From: Chitinophaga flava
Lineage (GTDB): Bacteria; Bacteroidota; Bacteroidia; Chitinophagales; Chitinophagaceae
Assembly: GCF_003308995.1 (NCBI RefSeq)
Contig: NZ_QFFJ01000001.1
Span: 3,162,001 to 3,226,000, forward strand
Length of the DNA: 64,000 bases
Reading direction: 5' to 3'
Below, in pieces: positions 51,485 to 60,746 of the stretch (the first letter of the stretch is position 1; every line of letters starts with the position of its first letter). A program made the position numbers and the translations under genes. The notes beneath the pieces are model-generated. The model had not been told where the DNA came from and made no database searches. It was given only the letters and a program-made list of their open reading frames with translations.

Positions 51485-51949
51485 ATGGCAAACGAACAAG
51501 TGATAAAAGCTATCTGGGAATTAGCAGAAGGACTGCTGGTAAATGATCCCGACAATTTTTTGGTAGACATCAGAATTAAGCCCACTAACAATGTAAAACT
51601 CTTCTTAGATGGGGACAAAGGAGTGCCGGTAGATAAATTGGTGTCTTTTAACCGGAAACTCTATGCACTACTGGAAACCAGTGAGCTCTTTCCCAACAAC
51701 GACTTCTCTCTGGAAGTCTCTTCCCCTGGTCTGGACGAGCCCTTGAAACTGCATAGGCAATACCTGAAAAACATTGGCCGGAAGGTGGAGGTCACTCTAC
51801 TTGACGGTGCAGTGAAAGAAGGTACATTGCTGGTAGTTATGGATGACTCAATCACCATCGAAGAAACGGTCGGCAAAAAGAAAGAGACCAAACAAACGGA
51901 TTTAAAACTTAATGAAATAAAGCACACAAAGGTGTGCATCGTGTTTTAA
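51485..51949 (+). CDS. rimP: Ribosome maturation factor RimP
   Basis: A 154-residue RimP, needed for 30S ribosomal subunit maturation. It has the two-domain pattern: N-terminal alpha/beta (NDPDNFLVDIRIKPTNNVKLFLDGDKGVPVDKL) and C-terminal Sm-like domain (VSSPGLDEPLKL then GRKVEVTLLDGAVKEGTL). The frame opens further upstream, but MANEQVIKAIWELAEGLL at 51485 is the normal start. nusA follows by 16 bases and infB after that, the classical rimP-nusA-infB order. Confidence 0.95.
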   Translation: MANEQVIKAIWELAEGLLVNDPDNFLVDIRIKPTNNVKLFLDGDKGVPVDKLVSFNRKLYALLETSELFPNNDFSLEVSSPGLDEPLKLHRQYLKNIGRKVEVTLLDGAVKEGTLLVVMDDSITIEETVGKKKETKQTDLKLNEIKHTKVCIVF

Positions 51950-51965
51950 AATATAACAACTAAAC

Positions 51966-53213
51966 ATGGCTAGTATTAACCTGATTGAGTCATTCACCGA
52001 GTTCAAGGAGGCGGAAAACATCGACCGTCCAACACTGATGAAGGTATTGGAAGATGTGTTCAAAACACTGCTGCGGAAAAAGTATGGCTCGGATGAGAAC
52101 TTTGACGTGATTGTAAATACAGAGAAAGGCGACCTTGAAATATTACGCCGTCGCACTATCGTTGCCGACGGAGAAGTGGAAGACGACAATGCTCAGATCG
52201 CTTATTCTGACGCCATTAAAGTAGAACCAGACTATCAGATAGGAGAAGATCTTTATGAAGAAGTGGAGATCCTCGACTTTGGCCGCAGGGCTATCCTCGC
52301 TGCCAAACAAACCCTCTCCGCCCGTATCGGAGACCTGAAAAAGAACATTCTCGTAAAGAAATATGCTGATAAAGCCGGCGAAATTGTTACCGGGGAAGTT
52401 TACCAGGTTTGGAAAAAAGAAGTTTTATTGCTTGATGATGAGGGGAATGAGTTAATTTTGCCCAAATCTGAACAAATACCAACAGATTATTTCAAAAAAG
52501 GAGAAAATGTAAGGGCGGTAGTAAAGAAAGTGGAAATGAAAAACAATGCACCACTTATCATTCTTTCCCGCACACATCCATCCTTCCTGGCTAAATTGCT
52601 GGAAATTGAAGTACCTGAGATATTTGACGGTCTGATTGTAATCAAGAAAATAGTTCGTGAACCAGGCGAAAGGGCCAAAGTAGCCGTAGAGTCCTACGAC
52701 GACCGTATCGACCCTGTTGGTGCCTGCGTAGGTATGAAAGGTAGCCGTATTCATGGCATCGTTCGCGAACTCAGAAACGAAAATATCGATATCATCAACT
52801 ATACTACCAACATCCAGCTGTTGATTCAGCGCTCCCTCACACCCGCCAGAATCAGCCGTATGGAAGTGGATAACGAAAACAAATACGCTTCCGTTTACCT
52901 CAATCCTGACCAGGTATCACTGGCCATCGGTAAAAAAGGCGTAAACATCAAACTCGCCTGCGAACTCACAGGATACGAAATCGATGTATTCCGCGATGAA
53001 GCACAGGAACAAGCTGAATTTGATATCGATCTGGAAGAATTCTCAGATGAAATCGAAGGATGGATCATTGACGAACTGAAAAGAATAGGTTGTGACACTG
53101 CCCGCAGCGTATTAGAGCTGACCACGGAAGAGCTGGTTCGCCGTTCGGATCTGGAAGAAGAGACAGTGCAGGATGTAAGAAGAATATTACAGGAAGAGTT
53201 TGACAAAGAATAA
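51966..53213 (+). CDS. nusA: Transcription termination/antitermination factor NusA
   Basis: A 415-residue factor binding RNA polymerase and nascent RNA. Layout: N-terminal polymerase-binding domain (1-125), S1 domain (about 135-205), KH1 and KH2 (about 210-350, including VGACVGMKGSRIHGIVRELRNENIDII and VSLAIGKKGVNIKLACELTGYEIDV) and an acidic helical C-terminal tail (TTEELVRRSDLEEETVQDVRRILQ). It has the middle position in the rimP-nusA-infB operon. Confidence 0.97.
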   Translation: MASINLIESFTEFKEAENIDRPTLMKVLEDVFKTLLRKKYGSDENFDVIVNTEKGDLEILRRRTIVADGEVEDDNAQIAYSDAIKVEPDYQIGEDLYEEVEILDFGRRAILAAKQTLSARIGDLKKNILVKKYADKAGEIVTGEVYQVWKKEVLLLDDEGNELILPKSEQIPTDYFKKGENVRAVVKKVEMKNNAPLIILSRTHPSFLAKLLEIEVPEIFDGLIVIKKIVREPGERAKVAVESYDDRIDPVGACVGMKGSRIHGIVRELRNENIDIINYTTNIQLLIQRSLTPARISRMEVDNENKYASVYLNPDQVSLAIGKKGVNIKLACELTGYEIDVFRDEAQEQAEFDIDLEEFSDEIEGWIIDELKRIGCDTARSVLELTTEELVRRSDLEEETVQDVRRILQEEFDKE

Positions 53214-53343
53214 AGCCCAGCCAGAACCCTTCCCAGGTAAAGGGCTTATAAGAAGGGGAATTGATTTTTTCGATTTATTGTTTAAACGTAAAAAAACATC
53301 CCGTTTGGAAGAAACGGGAAACAGGGGAGGCCCGAATTACGAT

Positions 53344-56300
53344 ATGCCTGAAACAACAAACAACACACCACGATTGCTGGCTGCAGCCAAAGAGTTTAAT
53401 ATTGGTAAGGAAACCCTCATCGATTTCCTTGGCAATAAAGGCTTCGATATGGGTGGCTTTGGTTCTCCCAATGCCCGCCTTACGGCTGTCATGTACGCAG
53501 CTCTGCAGTCGGAATTCCAACAGGACAAGGCTAACAAACGCAAAAGCGACCAGATAGCCCTGCCCAAAGGAAGCGTGTTAGAAACAAAGATGAAGAAGGA
53601 GAAAGAGAAAGAGGAAGCGGAGGCTGCGGCTAAAAAGACGAAAGAAAAAGAAGAGGCTGCACCCGTAGCGGAAGCTCCCAAAGCTGAAAAAGCCCCCGAA
53701 CCCAAACAGGAACCTGCGAAGGAAACCCCTAAAAAGGAACCTCAGGCGGCTGCTCCGGCTCAACCTACACCTCCTCCGGCCCAGGAAAAAGAGGAACCCA
53801 AGCCTAAACAAGAACCTCCGGCTGTTACAGCTCCCCCTGTTGCGGAAGTTCCCAAGGCTCCAACTCCTCCTCCAGCCGAACCGGAAGTGGTTAAAACAGA
53901 ATCTCCTAAGATTAACGGCCCGAAAGTCATTACTACTATCGACCTCGACGCCCTTAACCGTAATAAAAAACCAGTAGCTAAAAAAGCAGAGCCGGAAACA
54001 ACTCCAGCTCCGCAACAGCCCGCTGCTGTCCCGGCTAAAGAGGAAAAACCACAAACTCCTCCTCCCGCAGCCATCAAACCGGAAGAAAAACCGGTCACCA
54101 CTCCGGAACCCGCAGCTCCAGCTGCCCGTACCGAAGAAGTAGTGGAAAAAACCGCTCCTAAAGCGGAAAAAGCGGAAACTCCCGCTCAACCCGCTCCACA
54201 GGCTGAGAAAGTAGCGCAAACAGATAAAACCGATACGACAGAAAAAACGGAAAAAGCCGCACCGGTTCAAGATAAACCTGTAGTTAACAAAGTGGAAGAA
54301 GTAATACAAGAGGCAAAACCGGCTGCAATCAAAGAACCGGCTAACATTCCTGTTAAACAGCCCGTAAAGGAAGAACAACGCAACACTCCTCCTCCTGCTG
54401 CTGCCGATAATAACAGCCAAACACCTCCTCCTCCCCAGGAGGAACAACAACAGGCCGTTATTACCAATATACAGGCCGAGAAATTAACCGGTCCTAAAGT
54501 AATCGGTAAAATAGAACTGCCCGTTCAGTCTGACAGACGTGATAATAACAAAGGCAACTTCAGCCGCGACGAAAAACGCAAACGCAAACGCATTATCGTC
54601 GAGAAAAAACCGGAACCAATCCAACCTAAAGACTTCAAAGAAGGAGATAAGGAAGGTGGCGCTGCCGGAAACCGCCCCCACCACCACGATAACCGTGGCG
54701 GTGACAACCGTGGCCACAATCGTAACCAGCAGGGTGGTGACAACCGCAACCAGCAGGGCGATAACCGTAACCGTCAGGGTGGAAACACCGGCGGCGGCTT
54801 CAACAGAGGTCAAGGTCAGGGTCAGGGACAAGGCGGCGGCTTCAACAGAGGCCAAGGTCAAGGTCAGGGCCAGGGCGGTGGCTTCAACAGAGGCCAGGGT
54901 CAAGGTCAGGGTGGAAACAGACCCGGCGGCCAGGGCGGTGGCTTCAACAGAGGCCCGGGCCAGGGCGGCAACAGACCCGGACAGTTCAACAGACCCGGAC
55001 AAGGCGGACATGGCCGTCCAGGCAACCGCGATGACAAACGTGTTGAAGAGAAAGAAATCGATAAAAACGAGATCCAGAATAAGATCAAGGAAACCATGGC
55101 CAAACTCGGTGGCGGCGGTCGCGGTAAAAACGTGAAAGCCAAACACCGTAGAGAAAAACGTGAGGAAAGAAACAGCCAGAAAGCACAGCAGGGAACTGAA
55201 AACAACAAACTCCAGGTAACTGAGTTCGTTTCCGTAAGTGAACTCGCTAACCTCATGGACGTTAGCTTCGCTGAAGTAATCTCCAAATGTATGGGCCTCG
55301 GTATCATGGTATCCATCAACCAACGCCTCGACGCAGAAGTAATCGAACTCGTAGCCGGCGAATTTGGCTATGAAGTGGAATTCATCGGCCTCGATGCTGT
55401 GGAAGAATCTGAAGAGGAAGATGACATCGATGCACCGGAAGATCTGGAACCACGCGCTCCGATCGTTACCATCATGGGTCACGTTGACCATGGTAAAACA
55501 TCCCTGCTCGACTATATCCGCAGTGCTAACGTGGTAGCCGGTGAAGCCGGGGGTATCACCCAGCACATCGGTGCTTATCAGGTAACTACCGCCAACGGTA
55601 AAAAAATCACCTTCCTCGATACACCTGGTCACGAAGCGTTTACCGCGATGCGTGCCCGTGGTGCCAAAGCTGCAGACATCGCAGTAATCGTGGTAGCTGC
55701 CGATGACGCCATCATGCCTCAGACAAGGGAAGCCATTTCCCACTCCCAGGCTGCTGGTCTGCCAATGGTATTTGCTATCAACAAGATAGATAAAGACGGC
55801 GCCAACCCTGAGAAAATTAAAGAACAACTGGCCCAACTGAACCTCCTCGTGGAAGACTGGGGCGGTAAATACCAAAGCCAGGAAATATCCGCTAAGAGCG
55901 GCCTCAATATCGATATCCTGCTGGAAAAAATCCTGCTGGAAGCTGAACTGCTCGAACTGAAAGCTAACCCGGACCGCGAAGGTTCCGGTAGCATCGTCGA
56001 AGCATCCCTCGATAAAGGTCGTGGATACATTGCCTCCCTGCTGGTACAAAACGGTACCCTCCGCCAGGGCGACACCATCGTGTCCGGCTCCTTCTACGGT
56101 AAAATCAAAGCCATGTTCAACGAACGCGGCCAACGCATGGACGAAGCCGGTCCTTCTATGCCGGTGCAGGTGCTCGGCCTCAACGGTGCTCCTCAGGCTG
56201 GTGAGAAATTCAAAATGTATGAAGACGAGTCTGAAGCAAAAGAACTCGCTAACCGCAGGGCACAAATCGTTCGCGAACAAGGTATCCGTACCAAGAAACA

Positions 56301-56955
56301 TATCACCCTCGATGAAATCGGCCGCAGGCTGGCTCTGGGTAACTTTAAACAGCTCAACCTCATCATCAAGGCCGACTTCGACGGCTCTGTGGAAGCATTG
56401 AGCGATTCACTCCAGAAACTGTCTACCGAAGAAATCGTAATCAGTATCGTTCACAAAGCTGTAGGTCAGATCACCGAATCCGACGTACTCCTCGCTACTG
56501 CCTCCGATGCCATCATCCTCGGATTCCAGGTAAGACCTTCTTCCCAGGCTGCCAAGCTCGCGGAAAAAGAAAATATCGAAATCCGCAACTACTCCATCAT
56601 CTACGACGCTATCGAAGAAATCAAGAGCGCGATGGAAGGGATGCTGGAACCCAAAATCGAGAAAAAAGTGGTGTGCAACGTACAGGTACGCGAAACTTAC
56701 CGCTTCGACAAGGTTACTGTGGCAGGTTGCTTCGTTCTCGATGGCAAGCTGAGCAGAAATACCCGCATCAACGTAGTACGCGACGGTATCGTAGTCCACA
56801 CCGGCGAACTCGCCTCCCTCAAACGTTATAAAGATGACGTGAAGGAAGTAGCAGCCAACATGGAATGCGGTCTGAGTATCCGCAACTACAGCGACCTCAA
56901 ACCAAACGATATCATCGAAGGTTTCGAAGAAGTGGAAGTAAAAAGAACACTCTAA
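53344..56955 (+). CDS. infB: Translation initiation factor IF-2
   Basis: A 1203-residue GTPase that brings initiator tRNA to the 30S subunit. The G domain begins with GHVDHGKT at 712-719, then TPGHE (DTPGHEAF) and NKID. C-terminal domains C1-C2 complete it. The N-terminal IF2 region begins MPETTNNTPRLLAAAKEFNIGKE; the next about 600 residues are a very long linker, first Lys/Glu/Ala/Pro-rich, then a Gly/Asn/Arg/Gln repeat region at about 444-562 (GGGFNRGQGQGQGQ units). The frame opens at 53200 but the ATG at 53344 matches the IF2 N-terminus. It is longer than the enterobacterial protein (about 890). Confidence 0.96.
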   Translation: MPETTNNTPRLLAAAKEFNIGKETLIDFLGNKGFDMGGFGSPNARLTAVMYAALQSEFQQDKANKRKSDQIALPKGSVLETKMKKEKEKEEAEAAAKKTKEKEEAAPVAEAPKAEKAPEPKQEPAKETPKKEPQAAAPAQPTPPPAQEKEEPKPKQEPPAVTAPPVAEVPKAPTPPPAEPEVVKTESPKINGPKVITTIDLDALNRNKKPVAKKAEPETTPAPQQPAAVPAKEEKPQTPPPAAIKPEEKPVTTPEPAAPAARTEEVVEKTAPKAEKAETPAQPAPQAEKVAQTDKTDTTEKTEKAAPVQDKPVVNKVEEVIQEAKPAAIKEPANIPVKQPVKEEQRNTPPPAAADNNSQTPPPPQEEQQQAVITNIQAEKLTGPKVIGKIELPVQSDRRDNNKGNFSRDEKRKRKRIIVEKKPEPIQPKDFKEGDKEGGAAGNRPHHHDNRGGDNRGHNRNQQGGDNRNQQGDNRNRQGGNTGGGFNRGQGQGQGQGGGFNRGQGQGQGQGGGFNRGQGQGQGGNRPGGQGGGFNRGPGQGGNRPGQFNRPGQGGHGRPGNRDDKRVEEKEIDKNEIQNKIKETMAKLGGGGRGKNVKAKHRREKREERNSQKAQQGTENNKLQVTEFVSVSELANLMDVSFAEVISKCMGLGIMVSINQRLDAEVIELVAGEFGYEVEFIGLDAVEESEEEDDIDAPEDLEPRAPIVTIMGHVDHGKTSLLDYIRSANVVAGEAGGITQHIGAYQVTTANGKKITFLDTPGHEAFTAMRARGAKAADIAVIVVAADDAIMPQTREAISHSQAAGLPMVFAINKIDKDGANPEKIKEQLAQLNLLVEDWGGKYQSQEISAKSGLNIDILLEKILLEAELLELKANPDREGSGSIVEASLDKGRGYIASLLVQNGTLRQGDTIVSGSFYGKIKAMFNERGQRMDEAGPSMPVQVLGLNGAPQAGEKFKMYEDESEAKELANRRAQIVREQGIRTKKHITLDEIGRRLALGNFKQLNLIIKADFDGSVEALSDSLQKLSTEEIVISIVHKAVGQITESDVLLATASDAIILGFQVRPSSQAAKLAEKENIEIRNYSIIYDAIEEIKSAMEGMLEPKIEKKVVCNVQVRETYRFDKVTVAGCFVLDGKLSRNTRINVVRDGIVVHTGELASLKRYKDDVKEVAANMECGLSIRNYSDLKPNDIIEGFEEVEVKRTL
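54781..54990 (+). repeat. In-frame tandem repeats in infB (FNRGQGQG units)
   Basis: Four successive coding repeats of the type GGCTTCAACAGAGGCCAAGG appear, with the words GGTCAAGG and GGTCAGGG between them. They encode an RGG-like Gly/Gln/Arg linker and could make this region prone to length change. Confidence 0.85.
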
Positions 56956-56991
56956 TAACAGTCTCAGGCCCTCGTGACCCGGCTGAAATAA

Positions 56992-57047
56992 TAAAAAAGC
57001 TGTCAGAAAAGGAGATATCATATCCCCGCTTTTGACAGCTTTTTTTC
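56992..57047 (+). terminator. Terminator of the infB operon
   Basis: AGCTGTCA pairs with TGACAGCT (56998-57040), with inner pairing, flanked by AAAAAA on the left and seven T on the right. Confidence 0.9.
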
Positions 57048-57140
57048 TTGATAATCCCGCCCAAACGACGTGAAGCAGAGGCTTATCTAAACTTTTGTTA
57101 AATCCGTCGATATCTAATACCGTACTGATCTTTAATTGGT

Positions 57141-57148
57141 TATTTTTG
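57141..57148 (+). promoter_or_regulatory. -7 box for the SurA-like gene
   Basis: TATTTTTG, 17 bases upstream of the ATG at 57166. It rules out the longer open frame starting at 57136. Confidence 0.6.
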
Positions 57149-57165
57149 GACTTTACCGCTATAGT

Positions 57166-58542
57166 ATGAAGAAACTTTTGGCATTATCTGCAGGGACCTT
57201 GCTGTTATGGCAAGCCGCTGTCGCCCAGAGACTGGTGGCAGACAAAATTATCGGCGTTGTTGGTGATAAAATCATCCTCAAATCCGATATGGACGGCGCC
57301 CTCGCAGATCAGCAACGGAACTCTCCCGATGGAACTATCAGCCACCAGGCACCTTGCAATACCATGGAAATGCTGATCTCCCAAAAGGTGATGGTGCTCC
57401 AGGCAGAAAGGGACAGCTTACCCGTTTCTGATGGAGAAGTGGAAGCGCAAATGGAAAACCGTATACGCTACTTCGAACAGCTCTACGGCACCAAAGAAAA
57501 AATGAAGGAAATTACCGGCTACTCTGTATACCAGCTCCGCGAACGTTTTCGTCAGCCTATCAAAGAAGGGCTGCTGGCACAAGCCATGCGCAATAAAGTA
57601 GTTGAGCCTGTTAAAGTGACACCATCCGAAGTAAAACGCTACTTCGATGCCATCCCTAAAGACAGCCTCCACTTCTATGAGTCTGAACTGGAAATAGGCC
57701 AGATCGTCCTCATACCAAAAGCAACCCGCGAAATGGACAACTACGCCATCGAACGCCTCCAGGACTTCAAAAAAAGGGTGCTCAACAAAGAGTCTGATTT
57801 CGGCTCCCTCGCCATCCTGTACTCTGAAGACCCCGGCGTAAAAGAAAACAAAGGCGTATATGTCATGAACCGCGGCGACAAACAATGGGATGCCGATTTC
57901 ATGGCAGCTGCTTTCCGTCTGAAAGAAGGTGAAATATCCTCACCAGTAAAATCCCAGTTCGGATACCACCTGATCCAGATGCTGAAACGCTCCGGCGACA
58001 ACGTAACCGTACAGCATATCCTGCTGAAAGCTGCGGTAACCAAAGCCGACCTCTCAGCTGCTACCTCCAAGCTGGACTCCATCCGCACCCTGATCGTCAA
58101 CAATAAAACCACCTTCTCTGAAGCAGTGGCCAAATACAGCGATGCCCAAACCGCCAAATTCGATGGTGGTATGATCCAGTCCAAAACCGGTGAAGGCACC
58201 CTGCTCTCCATTGATCAGCTCGACGATCCCTCCGAAAGAGATATCGTACTGATGCTCGATACCCTGAAACCAGGCCAGATCTCCGCACCCGTATCCTTTA
58301 CGGATGACAACGGACGCGCCGGCGTAAGGATCGTTTACCTGAAAACACGGACCCAGCCGCACAGGGAAAACCTGACCGACGACTACTCCCGTATCCAGCA
58401 ACGTACACTCGACATCAAACGTGCGGAAGCCATCAACAAATGGCTGGTAGAAAAAATACCTACTTTCTACGTACACGTAGATGATGAATATAAAAACTGT
58501 GCTCACATCAGCCAGTGGATGGCAGCCCTTGCCAAACAATAA
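57166..58542 (+). CDS. SurA-like periplasmic peptidylprolyl isomerase
   Basis: A 458-residue exported chaperone. Signal peptide (to AVAQ, about 21) is followed by the SurA N-terminal helical region (ADKIIGVVGDKIILKSDMDGA), two parvulin (PpiC) domains, the first at about 165-270 (ELEIGQIVLIPKA then VMNRGDKQWDADFMAAAFRLKEGEIS) and the second at about 280-395 (VQHILLKAAV then GGMIQSKTGEG). The likely role is outer-membrane-protein folding in the periplasm. It stands between infB and purF, each transcribed separately. Confidence 0.92.
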   Translation: MKKLLALSAGTLLLWQAAVAQRLVADKIIGVVGDKIILKSDMDGALADQQRNSPDGTISHQAPCNTMEMLISQKVMVLQAERDSLPVSDGEVEAQMENRIRYFEQLYGTKEKMKEITGYSVYQLRERFRQPIKEGLLAQAMRNKVVEPVKVTPSEVKRYFDAIPKDSLHFYESELEIGQIVLIPKATREMDNYAIERLQDFKKRVLNKESDFGSLAILYSEDPGVKENKGVYVMNRGDKQWDADFMAAAFRLKEGEISSPVKSQFGYHLIQMLKRSGDNVTVQHILLKAAVTKADLSAATSKLDSIRTLIVNNKTTFSEAVAKYSDAQTAKFDGGMIQSKTGEGTLLSIDQLDDPSERDIVLMLDTLKPGQISAPVSFTDDNGRAGVRIVYLKTRTQPHRENLTDDYSRIQQRTLDIKRAEAINKWLVEKIPTFYVHVDDEYKNCAHISQWMAALAKQ

Positions 58543-58574
58543 CGGTGATGCACAGTGATGCAAACTGATTCTCC

Positions 58575-58627
58575 TGAAGAGCGAAGATAAAAGCGTATTA
58601 GCTTTTGTTTTCGCTCTTCTTCTTTTC
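58575..58627 (+). terminator. Terminator after the SurA-like gene
   Basis: GAAGAGCGAA (58576-58585) pairs with TTCGCTCTTC and inner AAAGC/GCTTT, followed by TTCTTTTC. Confidence 0.75.
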
Positions 58628-58699
58628 CTGATACCCCGCCATTTTGCCCCTCCCTTCACCACTTAACACGCACAATTCGTAATTCGCATTTTTTTGGCG

Positions 58700-58707
58700 T
58701 AACTTTG
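58700..58707 (+). promoter_or_regulatory. -7 box for purF
   Basis: TAACTTTG, 18 bases upstream of the ATG at 58726. It overlaps the longer open frame from 58705, so the shorter start is preferred. Confidence 0.65.
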
Positions 58708-58725
58708 CACCTTCAATTTTCAGCG

Positions 58726-60573
58726 ATGAGTGATGCGATCAAACATGAATGCGGCCTGGCATTTATAAGATTAAGAAAGCCGTTCTCTTATTACCAACAG
58801 AAATATGGAACTGTCTTCTATGGCTTGAACAAACTGTACCTGCTCATGGAAAAACAACACAACAGAGGCCAGGATGGCGCTGGTGTGGCAACGGTAAAAC
58901 TCAACACAGAACCTGGTGTTCCCTTCATGCACAGGATTCGCAGCGCCGCCCCACAGGCTATCGGCGATGTTTTCAGTAAGATCAGGGAAGAGATACAGGA
59001 AATCGAAAAGTACCAGCCCGAAATCACCAAATACCCCGGACTCCTTAAAGGACATATCCGGTTCCTCGGTGAAAACCTGATGGGCCACCTCCGCTACGCT
59101 ACCCAGGGCAAAAACAACGTGGAACTCTGCCACCCTTTTGTACGCTACAACACCATCCCTGCCCGCAACCTGGCCATGGCCGGAAACTTCAACCTGGTAA
59201 ACGCCGACGAGCTCTTTAAATTTGTTCAGGTAAACCCTGGTGAAGTACATAAAAACAGCGACCTCGCCGCAATGCTCGAAACCGTTCATCACTTTCTTGC
59301 TAAAGAAGATGAAGAACACCGCAACGAGCTCAATGTTAAAAATATCCTGCAACAGGCATTCTCCCTGTTCGACGGCGGATACCACGCCTGTGGCCTTATC
59401 GGTACCGGCGACGCCTTCGTGATCCGCGATCCGAACGGCATCCGTCCTTCCTACTACTATATCAACGAAGACGTAATCGTAGCCGCCTCCGAAAGAGCCG
59501 CCATCCGCACTACCTTCAACGTAGGCGAAAATGAAGTGCTCGAACTCATGCCCGGCAACGCCCTCATCGTTAAAAATAACGGCGAGTACTCCATAGAACA
59601 AATCCTCGAACCCAAAGAACGCAAAGCCTGCTCCTTTGAAAGGATTTACTTCTCCCGTGGCAACGACGAAAAAATCTACAAGGAACGTACCTCCCTCGGC
59701 CGTAACCTGTCTGCCACCGTACTCAAAGCTATCGACAACGATCTCAGAAATACCATCTTCTCCTTCATCCCCAATACCGCCGAAGTAGCCTTCTACGGCC
59801 TCCTCAAAGGTCTGGAAGACTATCTCAACAAAATCAAGGTGGAAAGGATTCTCTCCTGGGATAAGGATTTTGATGAAGAGAAACTGACCGAAATGGTCAA
59901 CCGTCGTATACGTATCGACAAAATCGCCATCAAAGACGTAAAAATGCGCACCTTCATTACGGAAGATTCCAGCCGTAATGAAATGGTACAGCACGTATAT
60001 GATATCACCTACGGTACTGTAAGACCCGGCATCGACTCACTGGTAGTGATAGACGACTCCATCGTAAGAGGTACCACCCTCCGCGAAAGCATCATTAAAA
60101 TGCTGGACCGCCTCGGGCCCAAACGTATCATCGTGGTGTCTTCTGCACCGCAGATCCGCTACCCCGACTGCTACGGTATCGACATGAGTAAAATGGGCGA
60201 TTTTGTTGCCTTCCAGGCTGCCATCGCACTGTTGAAAGATCATGGCAAGGAACATATCCTGCAGGAAGCCTATGGCCTGTGTAAAGAGCTGCAACGCACC
60301 AATACACTCCATGCTCAGAACGTAGTGAAAAATGTTTATAAACCTTTCACACCTGAGCAGATTTCAGCTAAAATCGCTGAAATACTCACCCCGGAAGGCA
60401 TCAACGCCAATGTGGAAGTCATCTACCAGTCTATCGAAAGCCTCCACGAAGCCTGCCCCAACAATCTGGGCGACTGGTACTTCACCGGAGACTATCCGAC
60501 CCCTGGCGGCAACCGCGTGGTAAACAAAGCCTTCATGAACTTCATGGAAGGTAAAAACGAAAGAGGATACTAG
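58726..60573 (+). CDS. purF: Amidophosphoribosyltransferase (long Bacteroidota form)
   Basis: A 615-residue enzyme forming phosphoribosylamine from PRPP and glutamine, the first step of purine synthesis. The N-terminal nucleophile glutaminase (Ntn) Cys is C9 in HECGLAF, after an 8-residue propeptide that would be cleaved; the glutaminase domain runs to about 270. The phosphoribosyltransferase PRPP loop is VVIDDSIVRGTT at about 440-451. The chain is longer than typical PurF (470-510), with an extra C-terminal region. Genes of the purine pathway are not adjacent. Confidence 0.9.
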   Translation: MSDAIKHECGLAFIRLRKPFSYYQQKYGTVFYGLNKLYLLMEKQHNRGQDGAGVATVKLNTEPGVPFMHRIRSAAPQAIGDVFSKIREEIQEIEKYQPEITKYPGLLKGHIRFLGENLMGHLRYATQGKNNVELCHPFVRYNTIPARNLAMAGNFNLVNADELFKFVQVNPGEVHKNSDLAAMLETVHHFLAKEDEEHRNELNVKNILQQAFSLFDGGYHACGLIGTGDAFVIRDPNGIRPSYYYINEDVIVAASERAAIRTTFNVGENEVLELMPGNALIVKNNGEYSIEQILEPKERKACSFERIYFSRGNDEKIYKERTSLGRNLSATVLKAIDNDLRNTIFSFIPNTAEVAFYGLLKGLEDYLNKIKVERILSWDKDFDEEKLTEMVNRRIRIDKIAIKDVKMRTFITEDSSRNEMVQHVYDITYGTVRPGIDSLVVIDDSIVRGTTLRESIIKMLDRLGPKRIIVVSSAPQIRYPDCYGIDMSKMGDFVAFQAAIALLKDHGKEHILQEAYGLCKELQRTNTLHAQNVVKNVYKPFTPEQISAKIAEILTPEGINANVEVIYQSIESLHEACPNNLGDWYFTGDYPTPGGNRVVNKAFMNFMEGKNERGY

Positions 60574-60585
60574 TTTTCATCAACA

Positions 60586-60626
60586 TAAAAAAAAGCGAAG
60601 ACCACCGATGGTCTTCGCTTTTTTTA
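60586..60626 (+). terminator. Terminator of purF
   Basis: GCGAAGACCA pairs with TGGTCTTCGC around CCGA, flanked by A and T runs on both sides. Confidence 0.92.
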
Positions 60627-60746
60627 TGCGCTGTCGCATGTTAATTTTCTCTTAAATCAACCCCTGGAAGAAAACATTATACCCTTAACACATTAACTTC
60701 CTTTAAAATCTTATTTTCGTCCATGTAAATTACTCGTTTTCAGACC

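Noticed and set aside
53200..53343. N-terminal extension of infB by 48 codons
   Set aside because: It would overlap nusA by 14 bases and has no resemblance to the IF-2 start; MPETTNNTPRLLAAAKEF fits the family.
54781..54990. Regular repeats in infB resembling a CRISPR-like or satellite array
   Set aside because: Units are in frame, vary at codon third positions and encode a Gly/Gln/Arg linker of IF-2; no spacers are present.
54484..56301. 605-codon minus-strand frame opposite infB
   Set aside because: It mirrors the conserved IF-2 domains and repeated linker and carries no domain of its own.
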